A DNA stretch of 6,352 nucleotides. Origin: JBBQKP01 sp038326995. Its GTDB lineage: Bacteria > Planctomycetota > Phycisphaerae > Tepidisphaerales > Tepidisphaeraceae. A program made the translations under genes and the position numbers. Of this stretch, positions 1 through 5,536 are shown piece after piece (within the stretch, counting starts at the first letter, position 1; each line of letters starts with the position of its first letter). The notes below the pieces were generated by a model. The model was not told the DNA's origin and searched no databases. It saw only the letters and a list, made by a program, of their open reading frames with translations. The stretch is from the NCBI GenBank assembly GCA_038326995.1, contig JBBQKP010000197.1, positions 1 through 6,352 on the forward strand, in the 5' to 3' direction.

Positions 1-1004
1 ACGGGCTTGACCGTGATCGGCCGTTTCTGGGCGGCGCTTTCGTACATCGCATCCATCAGCGCACTAAGCAACGCGCCATATCGCACGGGGGCCTGAAGTT
101 CTTCAAGCCCGAGGATCGATCGCACGAAGTTGCCGTGCGGCGTAAAGGCGGCCGGGACGTCGTGGTTAGGCAGGGCGATGTCGAACGGTTTGTGATCACT
201 CGAAGCGTGAAGCCATCCGCCGTGCGGTCCTGTGCGGAGCTGCAGCTTGTCTGTTTGAACGCGAACTTCGACGTCCCAGCCGGGCGAATTGCCTCCGAGC
301 GCGACGCTGCCCATCGCACCGCTTGCGAACCTGAGAATAGCCACGCCGTTGATGTCGACGGGTGCGCCCAGCGTGTCATACATGCAGCTGACCTCGACGA
401 CGGGCTCGTTCATAATCCACATCATGCCGTTAAGCACGTGGGCCCCGCTGTCGTACATTTGCCCGCCGCCGCTGAGGGACGGGTCCTGTCGCCACGTGCC
501 TTTTGAGCCCTTCAGCCACCCTTGAGCAAGCCAGCCTTGGATGAGCTGAATCTTGCCCAGCGTGCCGGCGGTTCGCATATTTTTGATCGCCTGATACTCG
601 CGCGTGTAAGGCGCCTGGAAGGAGATGCCGAGCTTCTTTCCCGAATCTTTAACGCTTTTCCAAAGTCGCATCGCGTGCGGCGTCGAAGTCACCATGGGCT
701 TCTCGACCAGCACGTGCAGTCCGGCTTCGAGCGCCGTCGTCGCCTGGCCGAAGTGCAGGGTGTGCGGCGTTACGAGTGTCACGCCGTCAAGCTCGGCAGG
801 ACGCGAGGCGATAAGCTGATCGAGCGAGCTATAGACGGCCGCGTGGTTGGCATAACGCGAGCGAAACTCCTCGGTCTTTTTTTCGTCGACATCGACGAAC
901 GCGACGAGCCGGGCCTGAGGAATCTTTTGATAATTCTCGACGTGCCAATGCGCCATCCCGCCGCAGCCGACGATCGCTATGTTCACCGTGTCGTTCGTGC
1001 TCAT
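1..1004 (-). CDS. Gfo/Idh/MocA-family NAD(P)-dependent oxidoreductase (3' end outside window)
   Basis: Reading the minus strand from the ATG at 1004 gives 334 open codons with no stop before the window edge, so the C-terminus is missing. The N-terminus is a Rossmann fold: IAIVGCGGMAHWH (residues 9-21) carries the glycine-rich NAD(P)-binding loop, and AFVDVD (35-40) ends the second strand with acidic residues. VLVEKPMVTS (98-107) holds the family's EKP motif, whose Lys is usually catalytic. LSGGGQMYDSGAHVLN (177-192) matches the GGG-x-x-x-D-x-G-x-H segment of the substrate domain, with D185 and H189 in the expected places. The family oxidises or reduces sugars, inositols and related compounds; the substrate cannot be read from this sequence. 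The protein is probably cytosolic, since no Tat or Sec signal is seen. No clear Shine-Dalgarno sequence precedes the ATG (only GGAC). A 420-bp gap with an inverted-repeat element separates it from xseA, so the two are probably not co-transcribed. Confidence 0.93.
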   Translation of the reverse strand, partial: MSTNDTVNIAIVGCGGMAHWHVENYQKIPQARLVAFVDVDEKKTEEFRSRYANHAAVYSSLDQLIASRPAELDGVTLVTPHTLHFGQATTALEAGLHVLVEKPMVTSTPHAMRLWKSVKDSGKKLGISFQAPYTREYQAIKNMRTAGTLGKIQLIQGWLAQGWLKGSKGTWRQDPSLSGGGQMYDSGAHVLNGMMWIMNEPVVEVSCMYDTLGAPVDINGVAILRFASGAMGSVALGGNSPGWDVEVRVQTDKLQLRTGPHGGWLHASSDHKPFDIALPNHDVPAAFTPHGNFVRSILGLEELQAPVRYGALLSALMDAMYESAAQKRPITVKP

Positions 1005-1070
1005 AAGTCCAACCGACTGTACACAAACGCGCGCGAAAAGCAGCAGCGGGAAAAAAGCTGAAAACGAGTA

Positions 1071-1345
1071 TCGGTGGCACCGGTCTCCGACCGGTGTGCT
1101 ATTTCTTTGGATATCACGCGTCGCTTCTGGTCTTGCTAATTTGGTTGCTAAGGCGAGCTCCGCTTCTTGCAGCAAACTAGCCCTTGTCCCCGCGTAGCCG
1201 CCAGCTTGCTGGCGCTTGAGGTGCAAGCCTGGTCGGACAAAGCGCCAGCAAGCTGTCGGCTACACTTGAGAAGGCGATGCTTTTGCGAAGATGCTTTCCA
1301 TCTGGTTACGGAAACAGAACACCGATCGGAGACCGGTGCCACCGA
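1071..1345. repeat. Nested inverted-repeat (REP/BIME- or MITE-like) element, outer arms
   Basis: The outer arms lie at 1071-1098 and 1319-1345. They are reverse complements apart from about one substitution and small end differences. Each arm is itself palindromic: CACCGGTC-TCC-GACCGGTG at 1078-1096, and a copy with one mismatch at 1320-1338. A second palindromic pair lies inside. The whole element sits in the gene-free stretch between the oxidoreductase start and the xseA stop. Palindromes within palindromes, with no coding capacity, fit a REP/BIME-type or miniature mobile element that could fold strongly in RNA or act as a terminator for xseA. No target-site duplication is obvious. Apart from this element I see nothing supportable in 1005-1424. 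Confidence 0.75.
1194..1263. repeat. Inner inverted repeat of the 1071-1345 element
   Basis: A 24-base arm at 1194-1217 is the reverse complement of 1240-1263 with one mismatch (C in the left arm, A in the complement of the right). The 22-base spacer would form a hairpin loop. Each arm contains the small perfect hairpin GCCAGC-TT-GCTGGC or a near-copy of it, again REP-like. As RNA from either strand this would be the most stable structure in the intergenic region, so it could stop or slow transcription leaving xseA. I associate the word AGCTTGCTGGCG with repeated intergenic elements of planctomycetes; this is from memory and was not searched. Confidence 0.75.
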
Positions 1346-1424
1346 CAATCTGAACGTGGCAGAACTTTCCGCCCCGTGAAGAAGTTATTCCAGGATTACC
1401 AAAAGTTTTAGACGTGAATAATTA

Positions 1425-2951
1425 CTAACTCACGCTGCTCTGAATCTCACCCTTCGCAAGTCGCGTGCGAATGAGCGTGCCCGCGGCCGCGTCGGAGGCG
1501 TCGCGCATGACCTCTCCACTTTCGGCTCGCGTCGTGATCGAATACCCGCGCGACAAAATCGCCAGCGGCGACAATCCTTCCAGTCGCGAACTAAGCACAT
1601 CCAGCTTTTGCCCGGGCCTGGACAACAGATTCTCCGGGCGAAATAGCCGCTGCGTAAACTGTTCGATCCGCATCGCGTTTCGGTAAAGCTGCAATCGAAG
1701 CGACTCGCGCAACGGCCCTTCGAGACGCGTCAGGCGCTCGTACTGCTGGCGAAGCTGCTGCTGAGGCGTCAGGCGGTCCAGCCGCGACTGAGCCGTCGAG
1801 AGCCACCGTTCGCGCCGCAATAAAACTTGTCGCAATGAACGTTCGAGGCGCGAATCGAGTTCGTCGAGTTCCTGCTCTCGCGGCGAGACGACGGCGGCGA
1901 CGGCGGACGCGGCGTCGCGCAGCGCGGGCGAATTTGCGAGCAGATCAAAGTGCCGCCGGGTCGAGGCGACGCGTTGGTGGGCCAATGACCGAAGCGACCT
2001 TGCGAGCGTTTCGATCTGCGCCGGCGCGTCGCGCCAAGACCTGCTGATGACGGCCGCGGCTTCGGTGGGCGTGTGGGCGTGGTAGTCGCTGACGAGGTCG
2101 GCCACGTGCGTGTCGGTCTCGTGTCCGATGCCGGTGACGACGGGCACCTTGTAGTTCATGCTGCTGCTGAGGATCGCTTTCACAATCGCCTCGTCATTGA
2201 ACGGCCAGAGGTCTTCAGTCGAGCCTCCGCCGCGTGCGACGACGATGAGATCGATGCCGAGCTTTTTCGCATTGCGAGCGAGAATGAGGATGGCGGCCGA
2301 GACGTCGGAGGCCGCGCCGTCTCCCTGGACACGCACGGGCAAAAGAAAAAGTTCAATCTGCGGGGCATTGGCAAAAACCTTTCGCATGTCCGCATAACCC
2401 GCCGCCTGCGGGCTGGTGACCAATGCGATGCGGCGCGGAAATCGAGGCAGTGGTAAACGCAGGCGATCCAAGAGCCCGGCCACTTGCAGCCGCTGAATCA
2501 GCTCCCGCTTTGCCAGATCCATCGCGCCCTGGCCGGCGGGCTCGAGGCGTGTGACTGACATCTGAAACTTCCCGGCCTTGACGTAAATTTCCAGGCCGCC
2601 GCTGGCGATTATCTCCATGCCGCTTTGCGGCTCGAACTTCAGATGCGCCGCCGCCGCCGCCCACATCGTGCACGCGATCACGCCTCGGGCGTCCTTGATG
2701 TTGAAATATCGATGGCCCGACGGCGCGGGCTTGTAGTCCGAAAGCTCGCCGCGAACGCGGATGACCGACGGAAACTCCCGCTTGAGTGTCTGGCTGGCGA
2801 GGTGGTTGATTTCCGATGGCGAGTATTCGGGCGGGCCCGATAATTTTGGTGTCGCCTCGCCGGGCTGCGTCGCTTGCGTCGACAGCGGCGATTGCGGCGA
2901 TGAGAAGGGCGATGAAAAGGGCAACGCGGGTTGGCGGGCGGGCACGGCCAT
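1425..2951 (-). CDS. xseA: Exodeoxyribonuclease VII large subunit
   Basis: This 508-residue protein is the catalytic subunit of ExoVII. With several XseB subunits it degrades single-stranded DNA from both ends into oligonucleotides and takes part in repair and mismatch processing in the cytoplasm. Residues 43-135 are the N-terminal OB-fold (YSPSEIN, VRGELSDYKP, GHRYFNIKD). The catalytic domain follows: RIALVTSPQAAGYADM (174-189), ARGGGSTEDLWPFN (239-252) and GIGHETDTHVADLVSDY (274-290), with the conserved His and Asp in HETD. HTPTEAA (293-299) follows, then long helices (about 305-440) and the usual C-terminal SPLAILSRGY (461-470). Residues 1-42 are a Pro/Ser-rich extension before the first conserved residue. 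Together with the long helical region this makes the protein longer than E. coli XseA (about 456). The ATG lacks a clear Shine-Dalgarno sequence, so a later start is possible. No xseB is found next to it in this window. Confidence 0.96.
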   Translation of the reverse strand: MAVPARQPALPFSSPFSSPQSPLSTQATQPGEATPKLSGPPEYSPSEINHLASQTLKREFPSVIRVRGELSDYKPAPSGHRYFNIKDARGVIACTMWAAAAAHLKFEPQSGMEIIASGGLEIYVKAGKFQMSVTRLEPAGQGAMDLAKRELIQRLQVAGLLDRLRLPLPRFPRRIALVTSPQAAGYADMRKVFANAPQIELFLLPVRVQGDGAASDVSAAILILARNAKKLGIDLIVVARGGGSTEDLWPFNDEAIVKAILSSSMNYKVPVVTGIGHETDTHVADLVSDYHAHTPTEAAAVISRSWRDAPAQIETLARSLRSLAHQRVASTRRHFDLLANSPALRDAASAVAAVVSPREQELDELDSRLERSLRQVLLRRERWLSTAQSRLDRLTPQQQLRQQYERLTRLEGPLRESLRLQLYRNAMRIEQFTQRLFRPENLLSRPGQKLDVLSSRLEGLSPLAILSRGYSITTRAESGEVMRDASDAAAGTLIRTRLAKGEIQSSVS

Positions 2952-3041
2952 GCGTGCGACTGTACCCGGTAACGACGCCGACTGAAGTCAGGCGGGCTAA
3001 AGTGACTGGCTTCTTTGGCATGCCCGAAACTTTGCCGAGGA

Positions 3042-3070
3042 ATTTTAGCAGTCGATCGGCGTTATACCAA
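3042..3070 (-). promoter_or_regulatory. Candidate sigma70-type extended -10 promoter for xseA
   Basis: On the minus strand, TTGGTA (3070-3065) and TAAAAT (3047-3042) are separated by exactly 17 bases. TGC directly before the -10 box gives an extended -10 (TGnTAAAAT). Transcription would start near 3035, leaving a leader of roughly 85 bases before the xseA ATG. The boxes match consensus at four of six and five of six positions. Sequence match only; no expression evidence. Confidence 0.5.
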
Positions 3071-3164
3071 CGGCGAAGACGCGGGGATGGCAGGATCGAT
3101 CCAAAGCACGGTCGAAAGAATACGAAAGAAAATTATCTTCACAAGAGTAGATTTCCCCCGCCGA

Positions 3165-3180
3165 CATTTCGGTGGAAATG
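3165..3180. promoter_or_regulatory. Small perfect hairpin upstream of the kinase gene
   Basis: CATTTC-GGTG-GAAATG is a six-base-pair dyad with a four-base loop. CGC/GCG can extend it past a three-base bulge. It ends 37 bases before the kinase ATG, so it could be an operator or a structure in the 5' leader. It is short enough to be chance. Confidence 0.25.
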
Positions 3181-3217
3181 GCGTATGGTGAATCGAACTG
3201 TCGGATGAACGGACAAA

Positions 3218-4114
3218 ATGCACATGGTAGGCTTGGCAAACAATTATCCACCCCCCGTCGGCGAACTCCGCGAACAACATAGCGGCGGGAATGCCACGTC
3301 ATTGCCTCGTCAGATTTTCGGCTACGACGTGGTCGACCTCCTAGGCCACGGTGCGGGCAGCACGATTTACGTCGTAACCGACCCGACCAGCCGCCAGCTT
3401 CGCGCGCTCAAGCACGTCGTTCGAAAAACCGATCGCGATGTTCGCTTCATCACACAACTTGAAGATGAATTTCTCGTCGGCAAACGTGTTTCGCACGTTT
3501 CGCTCCGCAAAGTCGTCGACTTGAAGCTTGAAAAAACCTTCATGCGTAAGGTGCTGTCGGCGGCGCTTGTCATGGAGATGTTCGACGGTAAACCCCTCGT
3601 CAGGCTCAACTTCATCGACGCCGCCCTCGTGTTCTCACACGTCGCCAGTGCCCTCTCCGCCATGCACGCGGCAGGGTTCGTCCACTGCGATCTCAAGCCC
3701 GCCAACATACTTCAGAATGCTGCTGGAGAAGTCCGTGTCATCGACCTCGGGCAGTCCTGTGCGATCGGCACGATTAAAGAGCGCATTCAAGGCACGCCCG
3801 ACTTCATCGCCCCCGAGCAGGTCAAGCGTCATGCCGTCGATCAGCGGACCGACGCGTACAACTTCGGTGCGACGCTTTATGCGGTACTGACCGGGCACAA
3901 CATTCCGACGCTGATCAACATTGATAAAGGCGCGAACAGCTTTTTGTCGGACGCGTTGATCAAGACGCCGACGGAACTTTGCCCGCACATTCCCGAGCCG
4001 CTGAGCCAATTGGTGATGGAATGTGTGCGCGTAAACGCCGCGAAACGGCCGAGCGATCTGGGTCAGGTTGGCCAGCGTTTGCAGATCATTGCGCAGAAAT
4101 TTTCGGGTGGTTGA
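3218..4114 (+). CDS. Hanks-type serine/threonine protein kinase, soluble, non-RD (HCD catalytic loop)
   Basis: A 298-residue protein consisting almost entirely of a kinase domain (about 35-295), which transfers phosphate from ATP to Ser/Thr of unknown targets. Motifs in order: glycine loop LLGHGAGSTIYVV (41-53); ATP-anchoring K65 in RALKHV; helix-C glutamate probably E84 in EDEF; catalytic loop HCDLKPAN (156-163), with D158, K160 and N163 kept; metal-binding D176 in VIDLGQ (DLG instead of DFG); GTPDFIAPEQ (192-201) with the APE motif; D212 in TDAYNFG; and R277 in AAKRPSD. All catalytic residues are present, so it should be active. The Arg of HRD is Cys, which makes it a non-RD kinase, a type often not controlled by activation-loop phosphorylation. 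There is no transmembrane segment or sensor domain. The ATG at 3218 is the first start after an in-frame TGA at 3206-3208; M3 (3224) is an alternative. No strong Shine-Dalgarno sequence is seen. It is divergent from xseA and followed by a long gap. Confidence 0.93.
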   Translation: MHMVGLANNYPPPVGELREQHSGGNATSLPRQIFGYDVVDLLGHGAGSTIYVVTDPTSRQLRALKHVVRKTDRDVRFITQLEDEFLVGKRVSHVSLRKVVDLKLEKTFMRKVLSAALVMEMFDGKPLVRLNFIDAALVFSHVASALSAMHAAGFVHCDLKPANILQNAAGEVRVIDLGQSCAIGTIKERIQGTPDFIAPEQVKRHAVDQRTDAYNFGATLYAVLTGHNIPTLINIDKGANSFLSDALIKTPTELCPHIPEPLSQLVMECVRVNAAKRPSDLGQVGQRLQIIAQKFSGG

Positions 4115-4155
4115 ACTTGCGTGATCGTCCAAAGGACCTTCGCACCTCATTGAGG

Positions 4156-4189
4156 GCGTCATTCCGTGACGCTTCTTTTGCGTCTTTTA
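4156..4189 (+). terminator. Candidate kinase terminator with mutually exclusive hairpins
   Basis: GCGTCA (4156-4161) pairs with TGACGC (4167-4172) across a five-base loop. The GACGC of that second half can instead pair with GCGTC (4180-4184), which is followed directly by TTTTA. The second fold resembles a weak intrinsic terminator, about 55 bases after the kinase stop. The stem is only five base pairs, so it may be inefficient. Confidence 0.35.
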
Positions 4190-4272
4190 CCCCCGGCATC
4201 AGGGACCGCCGCCCGCCAGAGAACCGATCGTGGGGACGGCATGGTGTCGCGTCGATACAATCACCAACGTTA

Positions 4273-4356
4273 TACATACGAGAGAACAAGAAGTACTTAC
4301 GGCAAGACCTTTCGTATCTACGACTAGACGTATCTTATTTTCGAGAAGGTCTCGCG
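4273..4356 (+). repeat. Degenerate 21-bp tandem periodicity (four units)
   Basis: Four consecutive 21-base units start at 4273, 4294, 4315 and 4336. Each begins TA and has CG at positions 7-8. Neighbouring units agree at about 11 to 14 of 21 positions, best between the second and third. Units at 4357 and 4378 keep only the opening TA. In one plus-strand frame the middle units read as heptads YLRQDLS, YLRLDVS and YFREGLA. They could be a decayed coding repeat, spaced protein-binding sites on one DNA face (21 bp is two helical turns), or chance. Confidence 0.45.
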
Positions 4357-4501
4357 TATAGGCCAACGGTTCTCTAGTACATAAGAGTTTGGACCGATAA
4401 CAGGCATTACTGCCGAATCTGGGCGAAATAGCGAGGCATCAAGCTCGGAAACGTCATCCCACTCAGAGCCAGGCGAGTATAAAAATTCATCTATTTTATA
4501 A

Positions 4502-4530
4502 TTGCACATTGCGGTTGACGTTGGTATTCT
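4502..4530 (+). promoter_or_regulatory. Candidate sigma70-type promoter for the 4592-6097 cluster
   Basis: TTGCAC (4502-4507) and TATTCT (4525-4530) are separated by exactly 17 bases. Each matches consensus at four of six positions, and the flank is AT-rich (TATTTTATAA just upstream). Transcription from near 4537 would give a leader of about 55 bases before the ATG at 4592. The position at the head of the co-oriented cluster supports the call. Confidence 0.4.
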
Positions 4531-4591
4531 CCTGACTGCGGTCTACAGTCTGTCGCACTTCTAGATTCGTCAACGCCAACAGGAGAGTTCG

Positions 4592-4642
4592 ATGAATACC
4601 CCGCCGCCAAAGAGCACGGCGGAGTGGTTCGAGACGGCGTGA
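4592..4642 (+). CDS. 16-codon leader peptide, or 5' end of a frameshifted gene
   Basis: One of the two best ribosome sites in the window, AGGAG at 4581-4585, sits six bases before this ATG. The frame reads MNTPPPKSTAEWFETA and stops at TGA 4640-4642. Fourteen of the sixteen sense codons end in G or C, which looks like real coding sequence for a GC-rich genome. The stop overlaps a GTG (4639-4641, as GTGA) in the frame of the next gene. There are two readings. It may be a translated leader coupled to the downstream frame; its PPP run is the kind that stalls ribosomes without EF-P. Or one base may be lost near 4637-4640: adding one there would fuse FETA directly to VIEGVVGIKSG and give a single protein of about 115 residues. 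I favour the frameshift slightly. Confidence 0.45.
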   Translation: MNTPPPKSTAEWFETA

Positions 4643-4941
4643 TCGAAGGCGTTGTTGGCATCAAATCAGGCGCAAAGGTCGCAGCTGCCGCGGCAGGCGT
4701 GGCGGTAACGGTCGTGGAAGCCGGGGTGGCGCTTGCCGAAATCGCGGGGATGAGTCCGGACCTTTTGTACTTTAGACATTTGCAGCATCTTCTCGAAACT
4801 GGAGTTAGTCCGGAGTCTGATCCGCTCTACAGAGCATTGAATAAAATTCGCAACGGATGCCAATGGGGCGATCTTACCCCGGAGGAACTGCAAGCCGTGC
4901 GTGATCAGTTTGGGGACAACGTGGGTCGTGTTGAACGTTAA
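4624..4941 (+). CDS. Unrecognised small alanine-rich protein, possibly membrane-associated
   Basis: Taken from GTG 4624 this encodes 105 residues; GTG 4639 would give 100. I do not recognise the family. Residues 17-42 form an Ala/Val-rich hydrophobic stretch (AKVAAAAAGVAVTVVEAGVA and onward) interrupted by Glu, either a single membrane helix or an amphipathic helix. The C-terminal half is polar and probably helical, including DLTPEELQAVRDQFGD (83-98). Neither GTG has a well-spaced Shine-Dalgarno sequence; the strong one upstream serves ATG 4592 in another frame. The true product may therefore start there through a frameshift, or be translated by coupling. Its stop lies 19 bases before the next gene, which suggests an operon with the two secreted proteins. 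The exact start is uncertain. Confidence 0.6.
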   Translation: MVRDGVIEGVVGIKSGAKVAAAAAGVAVTVVEAGVALAEIAGMSPDLLYFRHLQHLLETGVSPESDPLYRALNKIRNGCQWGDLTPEELQAVRDQFGDNVGRVER

Positions 4942-4960
4942 ACTTCTAAGGCGTCCGAAA

Positions 4961-5458
4961 ATGAACACGAAATTACTGTACCTTTTGGGCTTTTTGGTGG
5001 CTTGCGTGGTGATCGCGCCAACTTTTGGCGTCGCTCTCCAACAAGCGAAGCAGTCGAAGTATCGCGTAAGTGAGATACCGAACCAACAGCTTCTCATTTC
5101 GTCCAATCCGCGCGGGCAGGATCGAGACTGGGCTATCAATTTTGAGTCAGACGCCGTGGGCGGGCTGCCGTCGGTGACTATTATCAGCAACATCGCCGCG
5201 TCCGAAGGAAAGCCTGTGCGAAAAGTGTACATGACCAGAGATATCGAAATCGATGGAAAGGTCGATCTCGTGATCGAATACGAGTCAGGCGGTACTGACG
5301 CTGTAGTGTCACACGCAGGGCGTCTTCGAGTCGCGGGAGAACCTGACACATGGGCCGATTTCAAAAGCTTCCTTGCGAAAGACGCCGCGGCCACGGGGCT
5401 AGACGGAACAGTCTACGTCTACACGCCCGGCAAAGGCTTCGAGCCGAAAGCCAAGTGA
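4961..5458 (+). CDS. Unrecognised secreted protein with DIExDG motif and conserved C-terminal tail (paralogue 1)
   Basis: A 165-residue protein. The N-terminus MNTKLLYLLGFLVACVVIAP is a Sec-type signal or anchor. Cleavage by signal peptidase I after FGVA (21-25 region) looks likely. LVAC (12-15) also fits a lipobox, but the hydrophobic stretch after the Cys argues against a lipoprotein. The mature part has GLP (68-70), RDIEIDGKVDLVI (93-105) and ATGLDGTVYVYTPGKGFEPK (144-163). The DIEIDGKVD segment resembles the acidic calcium loops of FG-GAP/VCBS-type repeats, but is a single copy. I chose ATG 4961, with AAGG nine bases upstream, because the longer frame from GTG 4901 overlaps the previous gene and lacks a signal peptide. 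The protein is a paralogue of the next gene; their last 14 sense codons and the following bases are identical in DNA. Function unknown; extracytoplasmic location is inferred. Confidence 0.8.
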   Translation: MNTKLLYLLGFLVACVVIAPTFGVALQQAKQSKYRVSEIPNQQLLISSNPRGQDRDWAINFESDAVGGLPSVTIISNIAASEGKPVRKVYMTRDIEIDGKVDLVIEYESGGTDAVVSHAGRLRVAGEPDTWADFKSFLAKDAAATGLDGTVYVYTPGKGFEPKAK

Positions 5459-5467
5459 CGCCTGTGG
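5412..5467 (+). repeat. 56-bp perfect direct repeat, copy 1 (3' end of first paralogue)
   Basis: Identical base for base to 6051-6106. It covers the last 14 sense codons (YVYTPGKGFEPKAK), the TGA and nine bases beyond it. Upstream of it, the shared residues ATGLDGT use different synonymous codons in five of seven positions, so the identity starts abruptly. This fits a gene-conversion or recombination tract. Confidence 0.9.
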
Positions 5468-5536
5468 AATCAGGCAATGAATGACTTAAACAACGAGTTG
5501 GGATGCTTCTGGCACCAACCGTCAGAAAGATGCATT

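Larger units (their letters stand above)
2952..3217. other. Divergent intergenic region between xseA and the kinase gene
   Basis: This 266-bp stretch separates two genes pointing away from each other and must hold both promoters. The xseA promoter is visible at 3042-3070. For the kinase I see no convincing -35/-10 pair, only a small hairpin at 3165-3180. Open frames crossing the region on either strand lack ribosome sites and continue into the neighbouring genes out of frame, so I do not count them. Confidence 0.6.
4115..4591. other. Long intergenic region between the kinase gene and the downstream cluster
   Basis: This 477-bp stretch holds overlapping hairpins with a T-run (4156-4189), a degenerate 21-bp periodic block (4273-4356), an AT-richer segment (about 4260-4560) and a plausible promoter (4502-4530). 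A minus-strand frame at 4324-4509 would encode 61 residues with a natural-looking composition. Its only nearby ribosome-site-like sequence lies about 19 bases from the ATG, and no better start exists before an upstream stop, so I do not call it a gene. Nothing else stands out. Confidence 0.55.

Noticed and set aside
135..1061. Plus-strand open frames over the oxidoreductase
   Set aside because: All are opposite a clear Gfo/Idh/MocA protein, with no ribosome sites and no recognisable motifs.
1071..1345. CRISPR array
   Set aside because: There are two pairs of inverted arms, not direct repeats with regular spacers.
2353..3021. 222-residue minus-strand open frame overlapping xseA
   Set aside because: It lies on the same strand in another phase of xseA, is Arg/Pro/Gly-rich, and has no ribosome site before the ATG; xseA motifs leave no doubt about the real frame.
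3635..4162. 175-residue minus-strand frame opposite the kinase
   Set aside because: Arg-rich antisense of an intact kinase domain, with no independent start signal.
4901..4960. Upstream GTG start for the first secreted paralogue
   Set aside because: It would overlap the previous gene by about 40 bases and bury the signal peptide behind 20 extra residues; ATG 4961 has a spaced AAGG.
4666..5394. 242-residue minus-strand open frame opposite the small gene and first paralogue
   Set aside because: It is antisense to genes with signal peptides and paralogue motifs, has no ribosome site, and its Ser/Arg/Thr-rich composition is typical of an antisense shadow.
5477..5536. Upstream ATG start for the second secreted paralogue
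   Set aside because: It would place 20 polar residues before an otherwise typical signal peptide, with no ribosome site.
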